A DNA stretch of 8,953 nucleotides, taken from NCBI GenBank assembly GCA_039815415.1, contig JBCBZH010000180.1, forward strand, positions 1-8,953, written 5' to 3'. The position numbers and the translations under genes are program-made. The DNA is from JBCBZH01 sp039815415 (lineage in GTDB: Bacteria > Bacteroidota > Rhodothermia > Rhodothermales > Rubricoccaceae). Numbering within the stretch: the stretch's first letter is position 1; each line of letters opens with the position of its first letter. Below the pieces are notes generated by a model. The model saw only the letters and a program-made list of their open reading frames with translations, did not search any database and was not told the origin of the DNA. Below, piece after piece: positions 1 to 5,491 of the stretch.

Positions 1-1
1 C

Positions 2-1894
2 GCATGGCTGGAGCGCATGGTGGACGCCTTCGAGCCGTGGATGGAGGTCTGGATGGACCGCGACACCGACCAGGACGGGCTGGTAGCCGATGTCACGGAG
101 TGGATGGACCACTCCCGCTTCCTCCGCCTTGTGGAGGGCCAGAGGACGCTCTATTCCAACGTGCTCTACCGAGCGGCTCTCCGGCGGTTCGCCCACATCT
201 GCGATGCGCTCGGCCGGAGCGCAGATGCTGAGCGCTATCGGGACTTGGCGAATCGGTCCCGGACGGCGATCCAGGATGCCTTCTGGAACAAGGAAGGGGG
301 CTACTTCAACAACGCCGTTCAGTGGGGCATCCCAGACACAGCGCTGATGCTGGCCGACAACGCCATCGCATTGCAAGAGCGCATCGTGAGCCGGAACGAC
401 CGGTTTCGCACTCTCGAGGCCATCAAGACACGCAACTGGCGCGCCTTCGGATCGGTTACGACCGACCTGCCGATGAAGTACGTGCCGCCGGACAACGACC
501 ACAACGGCAAGGTGTGGCCGTGGTGGATGGCACACGAAGCGAAGGCGCGATTCCAGAACTTCGATGCCGAGGGCGGGCTCCATGTGTTGAGCCACATCGT
601 GCGCACGTTCTCGCAGCCTACGCTCCCCGGCCTGTGCGAGGAGTATCTCAATCCGGACGACGGCACGCAGGACGATGTCGTGGGGCATGCGTTCATCACG
701 GGCTCTGGGGCGTTGCTCGAAGCCGTGCTGTACGGGCTCGTCGGGCTGGCGGTTCTGGAGCCGGGCGAGCGGGTGGTGCGGTTGGCTCCAGTGGTGCCGC
801 GCGACTGGGAGGACTGGTCGGCAGGCATCGACCTGTTTCAGGGGACTCTTCACTTCGAGGAGACGCCGGAGGGCTACCGAGTTCAGATTGAGGGCGCCCG
901 CATTGAGACGCTCGAGCTTCGGATTCCGCCACGCGAGGCCATCGAGCTGGTGACGCTTGATGGCGCTGAGATCGAGCCCGAGCACGACGAAGACGGCGCC
1001 AGCACGACGCTTCGATTCTCACTGACCCCTGGCGCATCGCAGTGCATCGAGGTCGGGTTCGCACAGGGGCGTACGTGGTCCGGGGACCTGGCGCTTCCCG
1101 GAGGGCTGCCCGAGCCGGTGCAAGTCTCCGAGGCGTTCCTGATGGATGAGCCACGGTTGTTCGCCGACATCCTCCAGTCCTTCGTGCGAGCGGCAGTGAG
1201 CTACTTCGGGGCGCTTCGGCATGTGGCCGCTCGGGAGATCGGCGAGCTGGCGGGAGCGGACGATCTGCTTCTGGTCGTGGGCAACGAGATGCCGTACCTC
1301 ACCAAGCAGGGCGAGTCCGTGACCGACATGCTGGACGGCTACCTGGACCGTGGAGGCTCCCTGCTTCTCCTCGGGCCGCGCTTTCCCCGAATCAACGTGG
1401 AGACGGCACACTACCACGGCGGCGCGCAGATGGGCGGGCACGCGGGCATGTTCTGGTGGAAGGCTTGGCGCGACGGCCACTGGGAAGACTATGACCCACG
1501 GGCTGGCGAGGTCCTCCCGCATCCGGTGCACCAGGGCACCGTCTACTGGGGCGACGGCCCGCTCTTCGCCGCATGGGAGCACACCGTCGGGCTGTTCGGC
1601 TTCGAGACCGATGCCCGTGGCGTCTACGATGTGGAAGGCAACGTGGTGGACCTCGACCCCGAGATCGACATCGTCTACACCGACTGGGCGGTACGCCGAC
1701 CGTGGACGTTCACGCCCCTGGCCTTTACGGAGCGGGAGCGCCAGCTCGTCACCGGACCACGCCGGGAACGCTATCCCTGTGCGGCGCTGCTTCAGAACGA
1801 GGACACCGGCGCACGGATCGTGGTGGTGTCCCCGACGCTCTGCTCGCGCGTGGACCTGCTGCACCGCTTCCTCGGCGCCGTGGCGTCGGTGTGA
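2..1894 (+). CDS. Six-hairpin-type glycoside hydrolase, 5'-truncated, with C-terminal GATase-like domain
   Basis: The frame is open to the left edge (first visible residues AWLERMVDAF), so the true start lies outside; 630 residues are visible. Counting from the first internal Met (base 17), residues 1-250 resemble the (alpha/alpha)6 barrel of GH63/GH78/amylo-1,6-glucosidase enzymes. DTDQDGLV (16-23) with EWMDHS (28-33), AFWNKEGGYF (88-97), NGKVWPWWMAHEA (163-175) and CEEYLNPDDG (207-216) are the patch types that line the active cleft. The acidic residues around D16-D20 and E208/E209 are candidate catalytic residues; that is inference. A beta-sandwich-like tail follows (about 250-350). Residues 375-625 look like a class I glutamine-amidotransferase-fold domain of the beta-galactosidase trimerisation type: DDLLLVVGNEMPYLT, then YLDRGGSLLLLGPRFP, with no obvious Cys-His-Glu triad, so probably structural. 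No signal peptide can be judged. It likely cleaves alpha-linked oligosaccharides; substrate and exact family are unknown. It ends convergently with the next gene, 75 bases apart. Confidence 0.72.
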   Translation, partial: AWLERMVDAFEPWMEVWMDRDTDQDGLVADVTEWMDHSRFLRLVEGQRTLYSNVLYRAALRRFAHICDALGRSADAERYRDLANRSRTAIQDAFWNKEGGYFNNAVQWGIPDTALMLADNAIALQERIVSRNDRFRTLEAIKTRNWRAFGSVTTDLPMKYVPPDNDHNGKVWPWWMAHEAKARFQNFDAEGGLHVLSHIVRTFSQPTLPGLCEEYLNPDDGTQDDVVGHAFITGSGALLEAVLYGLVGLAVLEPGERVVRLAPVVPRDWEDWSAGIDLFQGTLHFEETPEGYRVQIEGARIETLELRIPPREAIELVTLDGAEIEPEHDEDGASTTLRFSLTPGASQCIEVGFAQGRTWSGDLALPGGLPEPVQVSEAFLMDEPRLFADILQSFVRAAVSYFGALRHVAAREIGELAGADDLLLVVGNEMPYLTKQGESVTDMLDGYLDRGGSLLLLGPRFPRINVETAHYHGGAQMGGHAGMFWWKAWRDGHWEDYDPRAGEVLPHPVHQGTVYWGDGPLFAAWEHTVGLFGFETDARGVYDVEGNVVDLDPEIDIVYTDWAVRRPWTFTPLAFTERERQLVTGPRRERYPCAALLQNEDTGARIVVVSPTLCSRVDLLHRFLGAVASV

Positions 1895-1969
1895 CGCCAG
1901 CTCGGCGGAGGAGCGTGCCTCGGGATGGCGACGCATATCGGTTCGCCAGCTCGAGACGGGGCTGTGGGC

Positions 1970-2458
1970 CTACCGCACCTCGAACGGCACCCAGCCGCTG
2001 TCCGGGTCGTTGCCGCGCATGTCTGCCGAGGCGTAGGCCGACCATTCGTAGCGCGCGTTCCGTCCCGTCAGGGTGGGAGGGAGGTGGGCCGGGATGGAGA
2101 CCACCAGGTCGAACGTCTCGCTCGCACCGCTGTCGAAGGACCGGGCGTGCGCAGCCACCACTTCCTGGGTGAACAGCGTCTCGGTGACGGATGTCGGTCC
2201 CGAAGGTCGGTGTGAGCTGGCGTGTCCGTCCTGCCCAGACGTGTGTGTGGTTCGGTTGGGCATGGAGCGTTCCGGGATGGACACAATCTCTTGACACCGG
2301 ACCTTCATCGTGATCTTCGACACGTCGATGGGCTCATCGCGGACCGAGAACGAGATGGTGGCGGTAAGCGGTTCGCCGCGCGCCGCCGATGGGATAGAGA
2401 GGGACAGGTCGGCCCAGCCGCCGGTGAGGTTCTTCTTGAGGTCGGAGAAAAAGCCCAT
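1970..2458 (-). CDS. Small arrestin-fold protein, Spo0M-like
   Basis: This is a 162-residue cytoplasmic-looking protein with no signal peptide or membrane segment. It opens with MGFFSDLKKNL, then alternating beta-strand stretches (ADLSLSIPSAARGEPLTATI, residues 16-35; DVSKITMKVRCQEI, 45-58). The C-terminal part FDLVVSIPAHLPPTLTG (116-132) followed by YEWSAYASADMRGNDPDSGW (137-156) is the kind of strand pair seen in arrestin/Spo0M proteins. At 162 residues it is shorter than Bacillus Spo0M (roughly 250), so about one arrestin domain is present. A Ser/Thr/His/Gly-rich stretch at about 65-92 looks like a disordered loop. The only ATG fitting the conserved start is at 2458; the bases before it read CACCTCCTCAACGAC, with no Shine-Dalgarno. 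Its promoter is unclear: TATAGG (minus strand, 2486-2481) is a weak -10 candidate without a convincing -35. Known family members act in stress or sporulation regulation; its role here is unknown. Confidence 0.6.
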   Translation of the reverse strand: MGFFSDLKKNLTGGWADLSLSIPSAARGEPLTATISFSVRDEPIDVSKITMKVRCQEIVSIPERSMPNRTTHTSGQDGHASSHRPSGPTSVTETLFTQEVVAAHARSFDSGASETFDLVVSIPAHLPPTLTGRNARYEWSAYASADMRGNDPDSGWVPFEVR

Positions 2459-2562
2459 GTCGTTGAGGAGGTGAGAGACACCTATACCTACGAGATCCGG
2501 GCCCGTAGAGGGTCATCGTCTGCGATGGGAGCCGGACCGGGGCGACGCCGGGGACCTGCAGA

Positions 2563-2605
2563 CAGAGCAAAAGAAACGCGCGGCCCGGAGGGACGGGCCG
2601 CGCGT
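2563..2605 (-). terminator. Strong intrinsic terminator, minus strand
   Basis: Bases 2576-2586 (ACGCGCGGCCC) and 2595-2605 (GGGCCGCGCGT) form a perfect 11-bp stem with an 8-base loop. Read on the minus strand the stem is followed at once by TTTCTTTTGCTC, a good U-tract. On the plus strand the hairpin is followed by GTACGGAG with no U-tract, so it works for minus transcription only. It lies 27 bases after the stop of the 25-codon ORF and 105 bases before the arrestin-like gene, separating the two. Confidence 0.87.
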
Positions 2606-2631
2606 GTACGGAGTCGGGCGAGCGGTAGCGC

Positions 2632-2709
2632 CTAGAATTGGAAAACGATGAGGACGCCGATTCCAACGAGCGCTGCTGCGGCCGTCATCACAGGGATGAG
2701 GCGGTGCAT
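2632..2709 (-). CDS. Candidate 25-residue single-pass membrane micropeptide
   Basis: The ORF encodes MHRLIPVM followed by TAAAALVGIGVLIVFQF and TAG. A short N-terminus with one Arg and one His precedes a hydrophobic run from about residue 4 to the C-terminus, enough for one membrane span, with the positive N-terminus probably cytoplasmic. The same frame is open upstream to an ATG at 2982, but that extension has a composition unlike protein (His, Ser, Cys, Arg mixtures) and would start upstream of the predicted promoter at 2777-2805, so the short form is preferred. Support comes from its isolated unit: promoter about 70 bases upstream and a strong terminator 27 bases downstream. The leader ends in CAAGGCTTTTCTC before the ATG, with no Shine-Dalgarno. 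I do not recognise a family. The alternative is that the roughly 205-base transcript is a non-coding RNA and the ORF is chance. Confidence 0.5.
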   Translation of the reverse strand: MHRLIPVMTAAAALVGIGVLIVFQF

Positions 2710-2776
2710 GAGAAAAGCCTTGTGGTGGTGGTAGCAACATCGAAGACCCCATGAAGCGGGGAACCTTCGACGCCCC

Positions 2777-2805
2777 AAGGTAGGAGGGAATGTGGATAAC
2801 TGCAA
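2777..2805 (-). promoter_or_regulatory. Candidate promoter of the small minus-strand unit
   Basis: On the minus strand TTGCAG (2805-2800) and TACCTT (2782-2777) are separated by exactly 17 bases, the standard spacing for a housekeeping promoter. The downstream box continues as TACCTTG, close to the Bacteroidota -7 box TAnnTTTG, and is identical to the box in front of the lipoprotein gene at 3164-3170. The expected start of transcription is near 2770, giving a leader of about 60 bases to the ATG at 2709. The boxes are only partly consensus, so this is a prediction. Confidence 0.42.
2791..2799 (-). promoter_or_regulatory. Perfect DnaA box in the promoter spacer
   Basis: Minus-strand TTATCCACA (plus TGTGGATAA) matches the DnaA-box consensus TTATNCACA at every position. 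It lies wholly between the predicted -35 and -10 of the small unit, where bound DnaA would be expected to block RNA polymerase. The match is directly visible; binding and regulation are inference. A single 9-mer can arise by chance, though an AT-leaning one is less expected in this GC-rich sequence. Confidence 0.45.
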
Positions 2806-3163
2806 CTGGTTCTCGCTGATGGCTTTATGAGGAGAGACTGAAGACGCGAGGGAGTCTACCCGAAGGCTGCAGGTGCTCTCTTGTCCACATGTGGATTGGC
2901 ATCGTCGCCCAGGCTCGAGCTGGTGAACACAGGACCACTGAATCTCTGGCCACGTCTGTACAGGTGCGCGAGGGGTGCTCACGTGATGAGAGGCAAGACG
3001 CCCTGAGCATAATCTGTTGAGCTGATGAATGATAGCACGATGACATCAAGTAATGAGTGATCTACGGAACGCTGTTCTTTCCGGGCTGGGATGCGGAAAA
3101 CGAGCGAGCCCGCTCGGTCCCATTTGATCCGGCTCAGGCTGTCGGGAGACCGGGGCGGTGCGC
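2806..3163. other. Divergent intergenic region without a convincing gene
   Basis: No reading frame here has protein-like composition; the possible short ORFs are rich in Ser, Arg, Cys and His with no recognisable motif. The region separates the minus-strand small unit from the plus-strand lipoprotein genes. It holds the DnaA-like palindrome at 2881-2898, a stretch at about 3007-3062 visibly richer in A and T than its surroundings (for example GAATGATAGCACGATGACAT), and a small hairpin CGAGCG-AGCC-CGCTCG at 3101-3116 with no U-tract. I saw no tRNA, CRISPR repeat or riboswitch consensus. Confidence 0.5.
2881..2898. promoter_or_regulatory. Palindrome of two divergent DnaA-box-like halves
   Basis: TTGTCCACA (2881-2889) differs from TTATCCACA at one base. 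It abuts the inverted TGTGGATTG (2890-2898), which differs at two. The core TCCACATGTGGA (2884-2895) is a perfect 12-bp palindrome. It could be a pair of DnaA sites, or equally the operator of an unrelated dimeric regulator. It lies 82 bases from the perfect DnaA box. Confidence 0.35.
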
Positions 3164-3170
3164 TACCTTG
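3164..3170 (+). promoter_or_regulatory. Candidate -7/-10 box for the lipoprotein genes
   Basis: TACCTTG resembles the Bacteroidota -7 box TAnnTTTG and is identical to the box of the divergent small unit at 2782-2776. Transcription would begin near 3177, leaving a leader of about 18 bases to the ATG at 3195. That placement argues against the in-frame ATGs at 3057 and 3171, which lie upstream of or touching the box. No good -33/-35 element sits at proper spacing; a TTTG at 3123-3126 is too far away. The call is therefore weak. Confidence 0.3.
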
Positions 3171-3194
3171 ATGGCCTCCCTTCCGACTGTGCCC

Positions 3195-3587
3195 ATGTCT
3201 GTTCGCGCTTTCTCCGCCGCTGCCCTTGGCCTCCTCTTGTTGTCTGGCTGCGGGTCATCGGCCCCGGCGTTGGATCTCGATGACGGAGATGCGCAGGCCA
3301 ACGTATCCGATGCACGCAAGGCCGTCCGTGAGGCTGAGCAGCGGGGCGCCGAGGAGCATGCTGAAGAGGCGCTCCGTTCGGCCCAGACCAAGCTCGACCG
3401 TGCCAACACGGCTCTCGATGCTGGCAACATGGAACGCGCCTACACGCTCGCTGCCGAGGCTGAGGTCGACGCCGAGCTGGCGGAGATCCGAGCCCTCTCG
3501 CGCAAAGCCCAGATCGCAGCGGATGAGGTCCGAGCCGGGATCGAGCTGCTGCGTGACGAGATCCGCCGCCTCCAGGCCGAAGGCTAG
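3195..3587 (+). CDS. DUF4398-type lipoprotein, stand-alone
   Basis: The 130-residue precursor starts MSVRAFSAAALGLLLLSGC; the lipobox LSGC places the lipidated Cys at residue 19, so the mature protein is a lipoprotein of about 112 residues, probably in the outer membrane. I chose the start at 3195 because it gives a normal-length signal peptide; in-frame ATGs at 3057 and 3171 would add an unlikely N-terminus. After an Asp-rich linker (ALDLDDGDAQ, 26-35), residues 36-130 are predicted to be almost entirely helical, with the DUF4398 pattern of Ala-rich helices (KAVREAEQRGAEEHAEEALR, 42-61; AYTLAAEAEVDAELAEIRAL, 82-101) ending in RDEIRRLQAEG. The family is small periplasmic helical lipoproteins, often beside OmpA-domain proteins, as here: the next gene, 43 bases on, contains a related domain. 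The leader CCTCCCTTCCGACTGTGCCC has no Shine-Dalgarno. Precise function is unknown; an envelope structural role is inferred. Confidence 0.8.
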   Translation: MSVRAFSAAALGLLLLSGCGSSAPALDLDDGDAQANVSDARKAVREAEQRGAEEHAEEALRSAQTKLDRANTALDAGNMERAYTLAAEAEVDAELAEIRALSRKAQIAADEVRAGIELLRDEIRRLQAEG

Positions 3588-3630
3588 ACCCCTCATCTGA
3601 TCCTCCTCCGACCTTCCTCTCTCCCGTCTG

Positions 3631-4623
3631 ATGCGTCGTCTTTCTGCTCTTCTCGTTCTGGCTGCCCTGCTCGCAGCGTGCAGCAGTCCGCCTGCCACCA
3701 TTCCGCTTCTTCTCGAGGCCCAGGATGCGTACTCCGCTGCGGCTGCGCGGCCCGAGGTGACAGGCACCGCCTCGGACTACCTCGATGAGGCCCAGGCCAA
3801 CATTGCGGAGGCCGAGCGGCTCCGGCTCGCGAAGGCTGATCCTCAGCTCGTCACGCACTATGCCTACCTCGCACGCCAGCAGGTTCGGATTGCCGAGGAG
3901 TCCGCGATGCTGGCCGCCGCCGAGGCCGAGATTGAATCCGCTGAGGCCGAGCGCCGGGCCGTCCAGCTCGAGGCGCGGACCGCGGAGGCAGAGGCCGCGC
4001 AGCGCCGGGCCCAGAGAGCGCAGGCCGAAGCCGAGGCGGCCCGTGCGGTCGCGGCCGCAGAGCGGGCTGAGGCCGAGAACGCTCGTGCACAGGCTGAGCG
4101 CGCCCGCCGAGAGGCCAACCAGGCCCGGTCCGAAGCGGAGCAGGCGCGCCTCGACGCTGAGCGCGCCCGAGCCGAAGCGGAGGAGGCCCTGCGCCGGGCT
4201 CAGGAGCTCGCCAACCGCGTCTCTGAGTTGGAAGCCGCGCAGACCGAGCGCGGCCTCGTGCTCACGCTCGGCGACGTGCTGTTCGATGTCGGCAAGTCCG
4301 AATTGAAGGCCGGTGGCCTCCGAGCGGTCGACGAGCTGGCGACCTTCCTCGGCGAGTACCCGGAGCGCGTGGTGCTCATCGAGGGCTTCACCGACAGCTC
4401 GGGTTCGGACGAGACCAACCTTGCCCTCTCCCAGCGGCGCGCCGATGCGGTTCAGGCTGCCCTTGTCGATCGGGGCGTGGCCGTGGAGCGCATCCAGACC
4501 ATCGGCTACGGGGAGGACTACCCGAAGGCCTCCAACGATTCGCCCGCCGGTCGCCAGCTCAACCGGCGCGTGGAGGTGGTGATCTCCGATGACTCCGGCA
4601 TCATCCCAGAGCGGACCGAATAG
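3631..4623 (+). CDS. OmpA-family lipoprotein with DUF4398 and long coiled coil
   Basis: The 330-residue precursor has signal peptide MRRLSALLVLAALLAAC with lipobox LAAC and lipidated Cys17. Residues about 25-100 match the DUF4398 type and are similar in style to the preceding protein. Residues about 95-205 form an Ala/Glu/Arg coiled coil with six regular heptads (150-191). Residues 208-318 form the OmpA C-terminal peptidoglycan-binding domain: VLFDVGKSELKAGG, GFTDSSGSDETNLALSQRRA (252-271), IGYGEDYPKASND and GRQLNRRVEVVI. D255 and R270 keep the same 15-residue spacing as the diaminopimelate-binding Asp and Arg of Acinetobacter OmpA. The protein would be anchored in the outer membrane by lipid and hold peptidoglycan through the OmpA domain, with the helix as spacer. 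It is probably co-transcribed with the upstream lipoprotein and closed by the terminator at 4646-4677. The leader is pyrimidine-rich (CCTTCCTCTCTCCCGTCTG) with no Shine-Dalgarno. The OmpA assignment is secure; partners are unknown. Confidence 0.92.
   Translation: MRRLSALLVLAALLAACSSPPATIPLLLEAQDAYSAAAARPEVTGTASDYLDEAQANIAEAERLRLAKADPQLVTHYAYLARQQVRIAEESAMLAAAEAEIESAEAERRAVQLEARTAEAEAAQRRAQRAQAEAEAARAVAAAERAEAENARAQAERARREANQARSEAEQARLDAERARAEAEEALRRAQELANRVSELEAAQTERGLVLTLGDVLFDVGKSELKAGGLRAVDELATFLGEYPERVVLIEGFTDSSGSDETNLALSQRRADAVQAALVDRGVAVERIQTIGYGEDYPKASNDSPAGRQLNRRVEVVISDDSGIIPERTE
4078..4203 (+). repeat. Six tandem 21-base coding repeats (heptads xARxxAE)
   Basis: Residues 150-191 of the OmpA-family lipoprotein read NARAQAE, RARREAN, QARSEAE, QARLDAE, RARAEAE, EALRRAQ: six uninterrupted heptads with Ala at positions 2 and 6. 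At the DNA level this is a degenerate 21-base tandem array. Small Ala residues at both core positions suggest tight helix packing (Alacoil-like). Such an array can change length by recombination or slippage. Confidence 0.75.
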
Positions 4624-4645
4624 CGATTGGAATCCTCGTTCAGCG

Positions 4646-4687
4646 TGCGGGCGTCGGGGGCCTCTCTGACGCCCGCATTCTCTTGAG
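4646..4687 (+). terminator. Intrinsic terminator after the OmpA-family gene
   Basis: TGCGGGCGTC (4646-4655) and GACGCCCGCA (4668-4677) form a perfect 10-bp stem with a 12-base loop. They are followed by TTCTCTTGAG, a modest U-tract on the plus strand. The stem starts 22 bases after the stop codon of the OmpA-family gene. It sits just before the ATG of the HAD gene at 4691, so it may also act as a partial terminator or leader hairpin for that gene. Confidence 0.8.
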
Positions 4688-4690
4688 TCC

Positions 4691-5419
4691 ATGTCTCTCG
4701 ATCTAACCCGCATCGACGCGGTCTGCTTCGACATCGACGGCACCCTCGCGGATACCGATGACCACGTGGTCGCACAGATCGCGAGCGCGTTGGATGTCAT
4801 CCCTCTTGTGGATGGGCGCGAGGCGAGCCGGCTGGCGCGGCGCATCGTGATGAGTGCCGAGACGCCGGTGAATGCCGCCTACGGCGCGCTGGACCGAATG
4901 GGCCTGGATGACGACCTGGCGCGGCTGAAGGCGATGGTGCGGCGCTCGCGTCAGAAGACCCGCCATCGGGACGGGCGAAATCCACAGGCGACCGATGAGG
5001 TGCCGCACGATCTGGTGCCCGACGTGGATCAGATGCTCCACGCGCTGGCGGGCCGCTACCCCATGTCCACCATCTCGACTGGCGGCGTGCCGCGCATCGA
5101 GGCGTTCTTGCAGCACTACCAGGTCCGGGATCTGTTCACGGTCGTGGTCGGTGCGCAGACGACGCCTCGCATGAAACCGTACCCCGATCCGCTTCTCTAC
5201 GCGGCGGAGGCGATGGATGTGGACCCCACGCGCTGCGTCTTTGTGGGCGGCACCACTGTAGACATGGAGACGGCGCAGGCTGCGGGCGCACAGGCTGTCG
5301 GCGTGCTTTGTGGCTTCGGGACGAAGGAAGAGCTGGTGAGTGCCGGTGCCGATCTCATCCTGGCAACCACCTCCGATGTGCTGCCCGTCTTGATGCCGGC
5401 AGTGGCCACGTCGCCTTAG
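4691..5419 (+). CDS. HAD-superfamily phosphatase-like protein (phosphoglycolate phosphatase type)
   Basis: The 242-residue soluble protein has HAD motif I FDIDGT (residues 13-18; nucleophile D14, acid/base D16), a helical cap region at about 20-110, motif II as ISTGG (S129/T130), motif III Lys at RMKPYPDPLLY (K162) and a motif IV region CVFVGGTTVDMETAQAAGA (182-200). The PYPDPLLYA stretch and the GVLCGFGT...ELVSAGAD tail are typical of the Gph/PGMB branch, which hydrolyses small phosphate esters such as 2-phosphoglycolate; the substrate here cannot be told. Oddity: the usual VGDT of motif IV is VGGT, so the first metal-binding Asp is Gly187, while the second, D191, remains. Activity may be altered or lost. 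The start follows the upstream terminator stem by 13 bases; no Shine-Dalgarno and no clear promoter are visible. It converges with the minus-strand gene cluster across a 72-base gap. Confidence 0.85.
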   Translation: MSLDLTRIDAVCFDIDGTLADTDDHVVAQIASALDVIPLVDGREASRLARRIVMSAETPVNAAYGALDRMGLDDDLARLKAMVRRSRQKTRHRDGRNPQATDEVPHDLVPDVDQMLHALAGRYPMSTISTGGVPRIEAFLQHYQVRDLFTVVVGAQTTPRMKPYPDPLLYAAEAMDVDPTRCVFVGGTTVDMETAQAAGAQAVGVLCGFGTKEELVSAGADLILATTSDVLPVLMPAVATSP

Positions 5420-5491
5420 AGCGCTATGCCAAGCACGCTCACACTGTCAGGAGAGAATCCCCGCTCCAGGTCGGACTGACGCGGCTCGAAC

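Noticed and set aside
1019..1936. A 305-codon minus-strand frame opposite the glycoside hydrolase.
   Set aside because: It is a shadow of the hydrolase: the plus frame has coherent domain patterns throughout, while this one is Arg/His-rich with no motif.
1895..1953. CGCCAGCTCG occurs twice, 49 bases apart, after the hydrolase stop.
   Set aside because: It is only 10 bases, GC-rich, with no flanking similarity; not enough for an attachment site or mobile-element scar. No convincing terminator is seen in this gap either.
2710..2982. N-terminal extension of the 25-residue ORF to an ATG at 2982 (116 residues).
   Set aside because: The added part has non-protein-like composition and would begin upstream of the predicted promoter; only the last 25 residues look like a membrane segment.
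3101..3116. Small hairpin CGAGCG-AGCC-CGCTCG upstream of the lipoprotein promoter.
   Set aside because: A 6-bp stem with no U-tract and no gene ending nearby; probably chance in GC-rich DNA.
3163..4845. A 560-codon open frame on the minus strand, opposite the two lipoprotein genes.
   Set aside because: It lies antisense to genes with clear lipoboxes, coiled coil and OmpA motifs. It has Leu/Gly/Arg-biased composition and no domain, and is explained by the GC-rich codon bias of the repetitive coding strand.
4979..4987. AATCCACAG resembling a DnaA box.
   Set aside because: It has several mismatches and lies inside the HAD coding sequence, away from the other DnaA-like sites.
5419..5442. GAGCG...CGCTC inverted repeat between the convergent HAD and membrane-protein genes, considered as a shared terminator.
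   Set aside because: The stem is only 5 bp with a 12-base loop and no U-tract on either strand.
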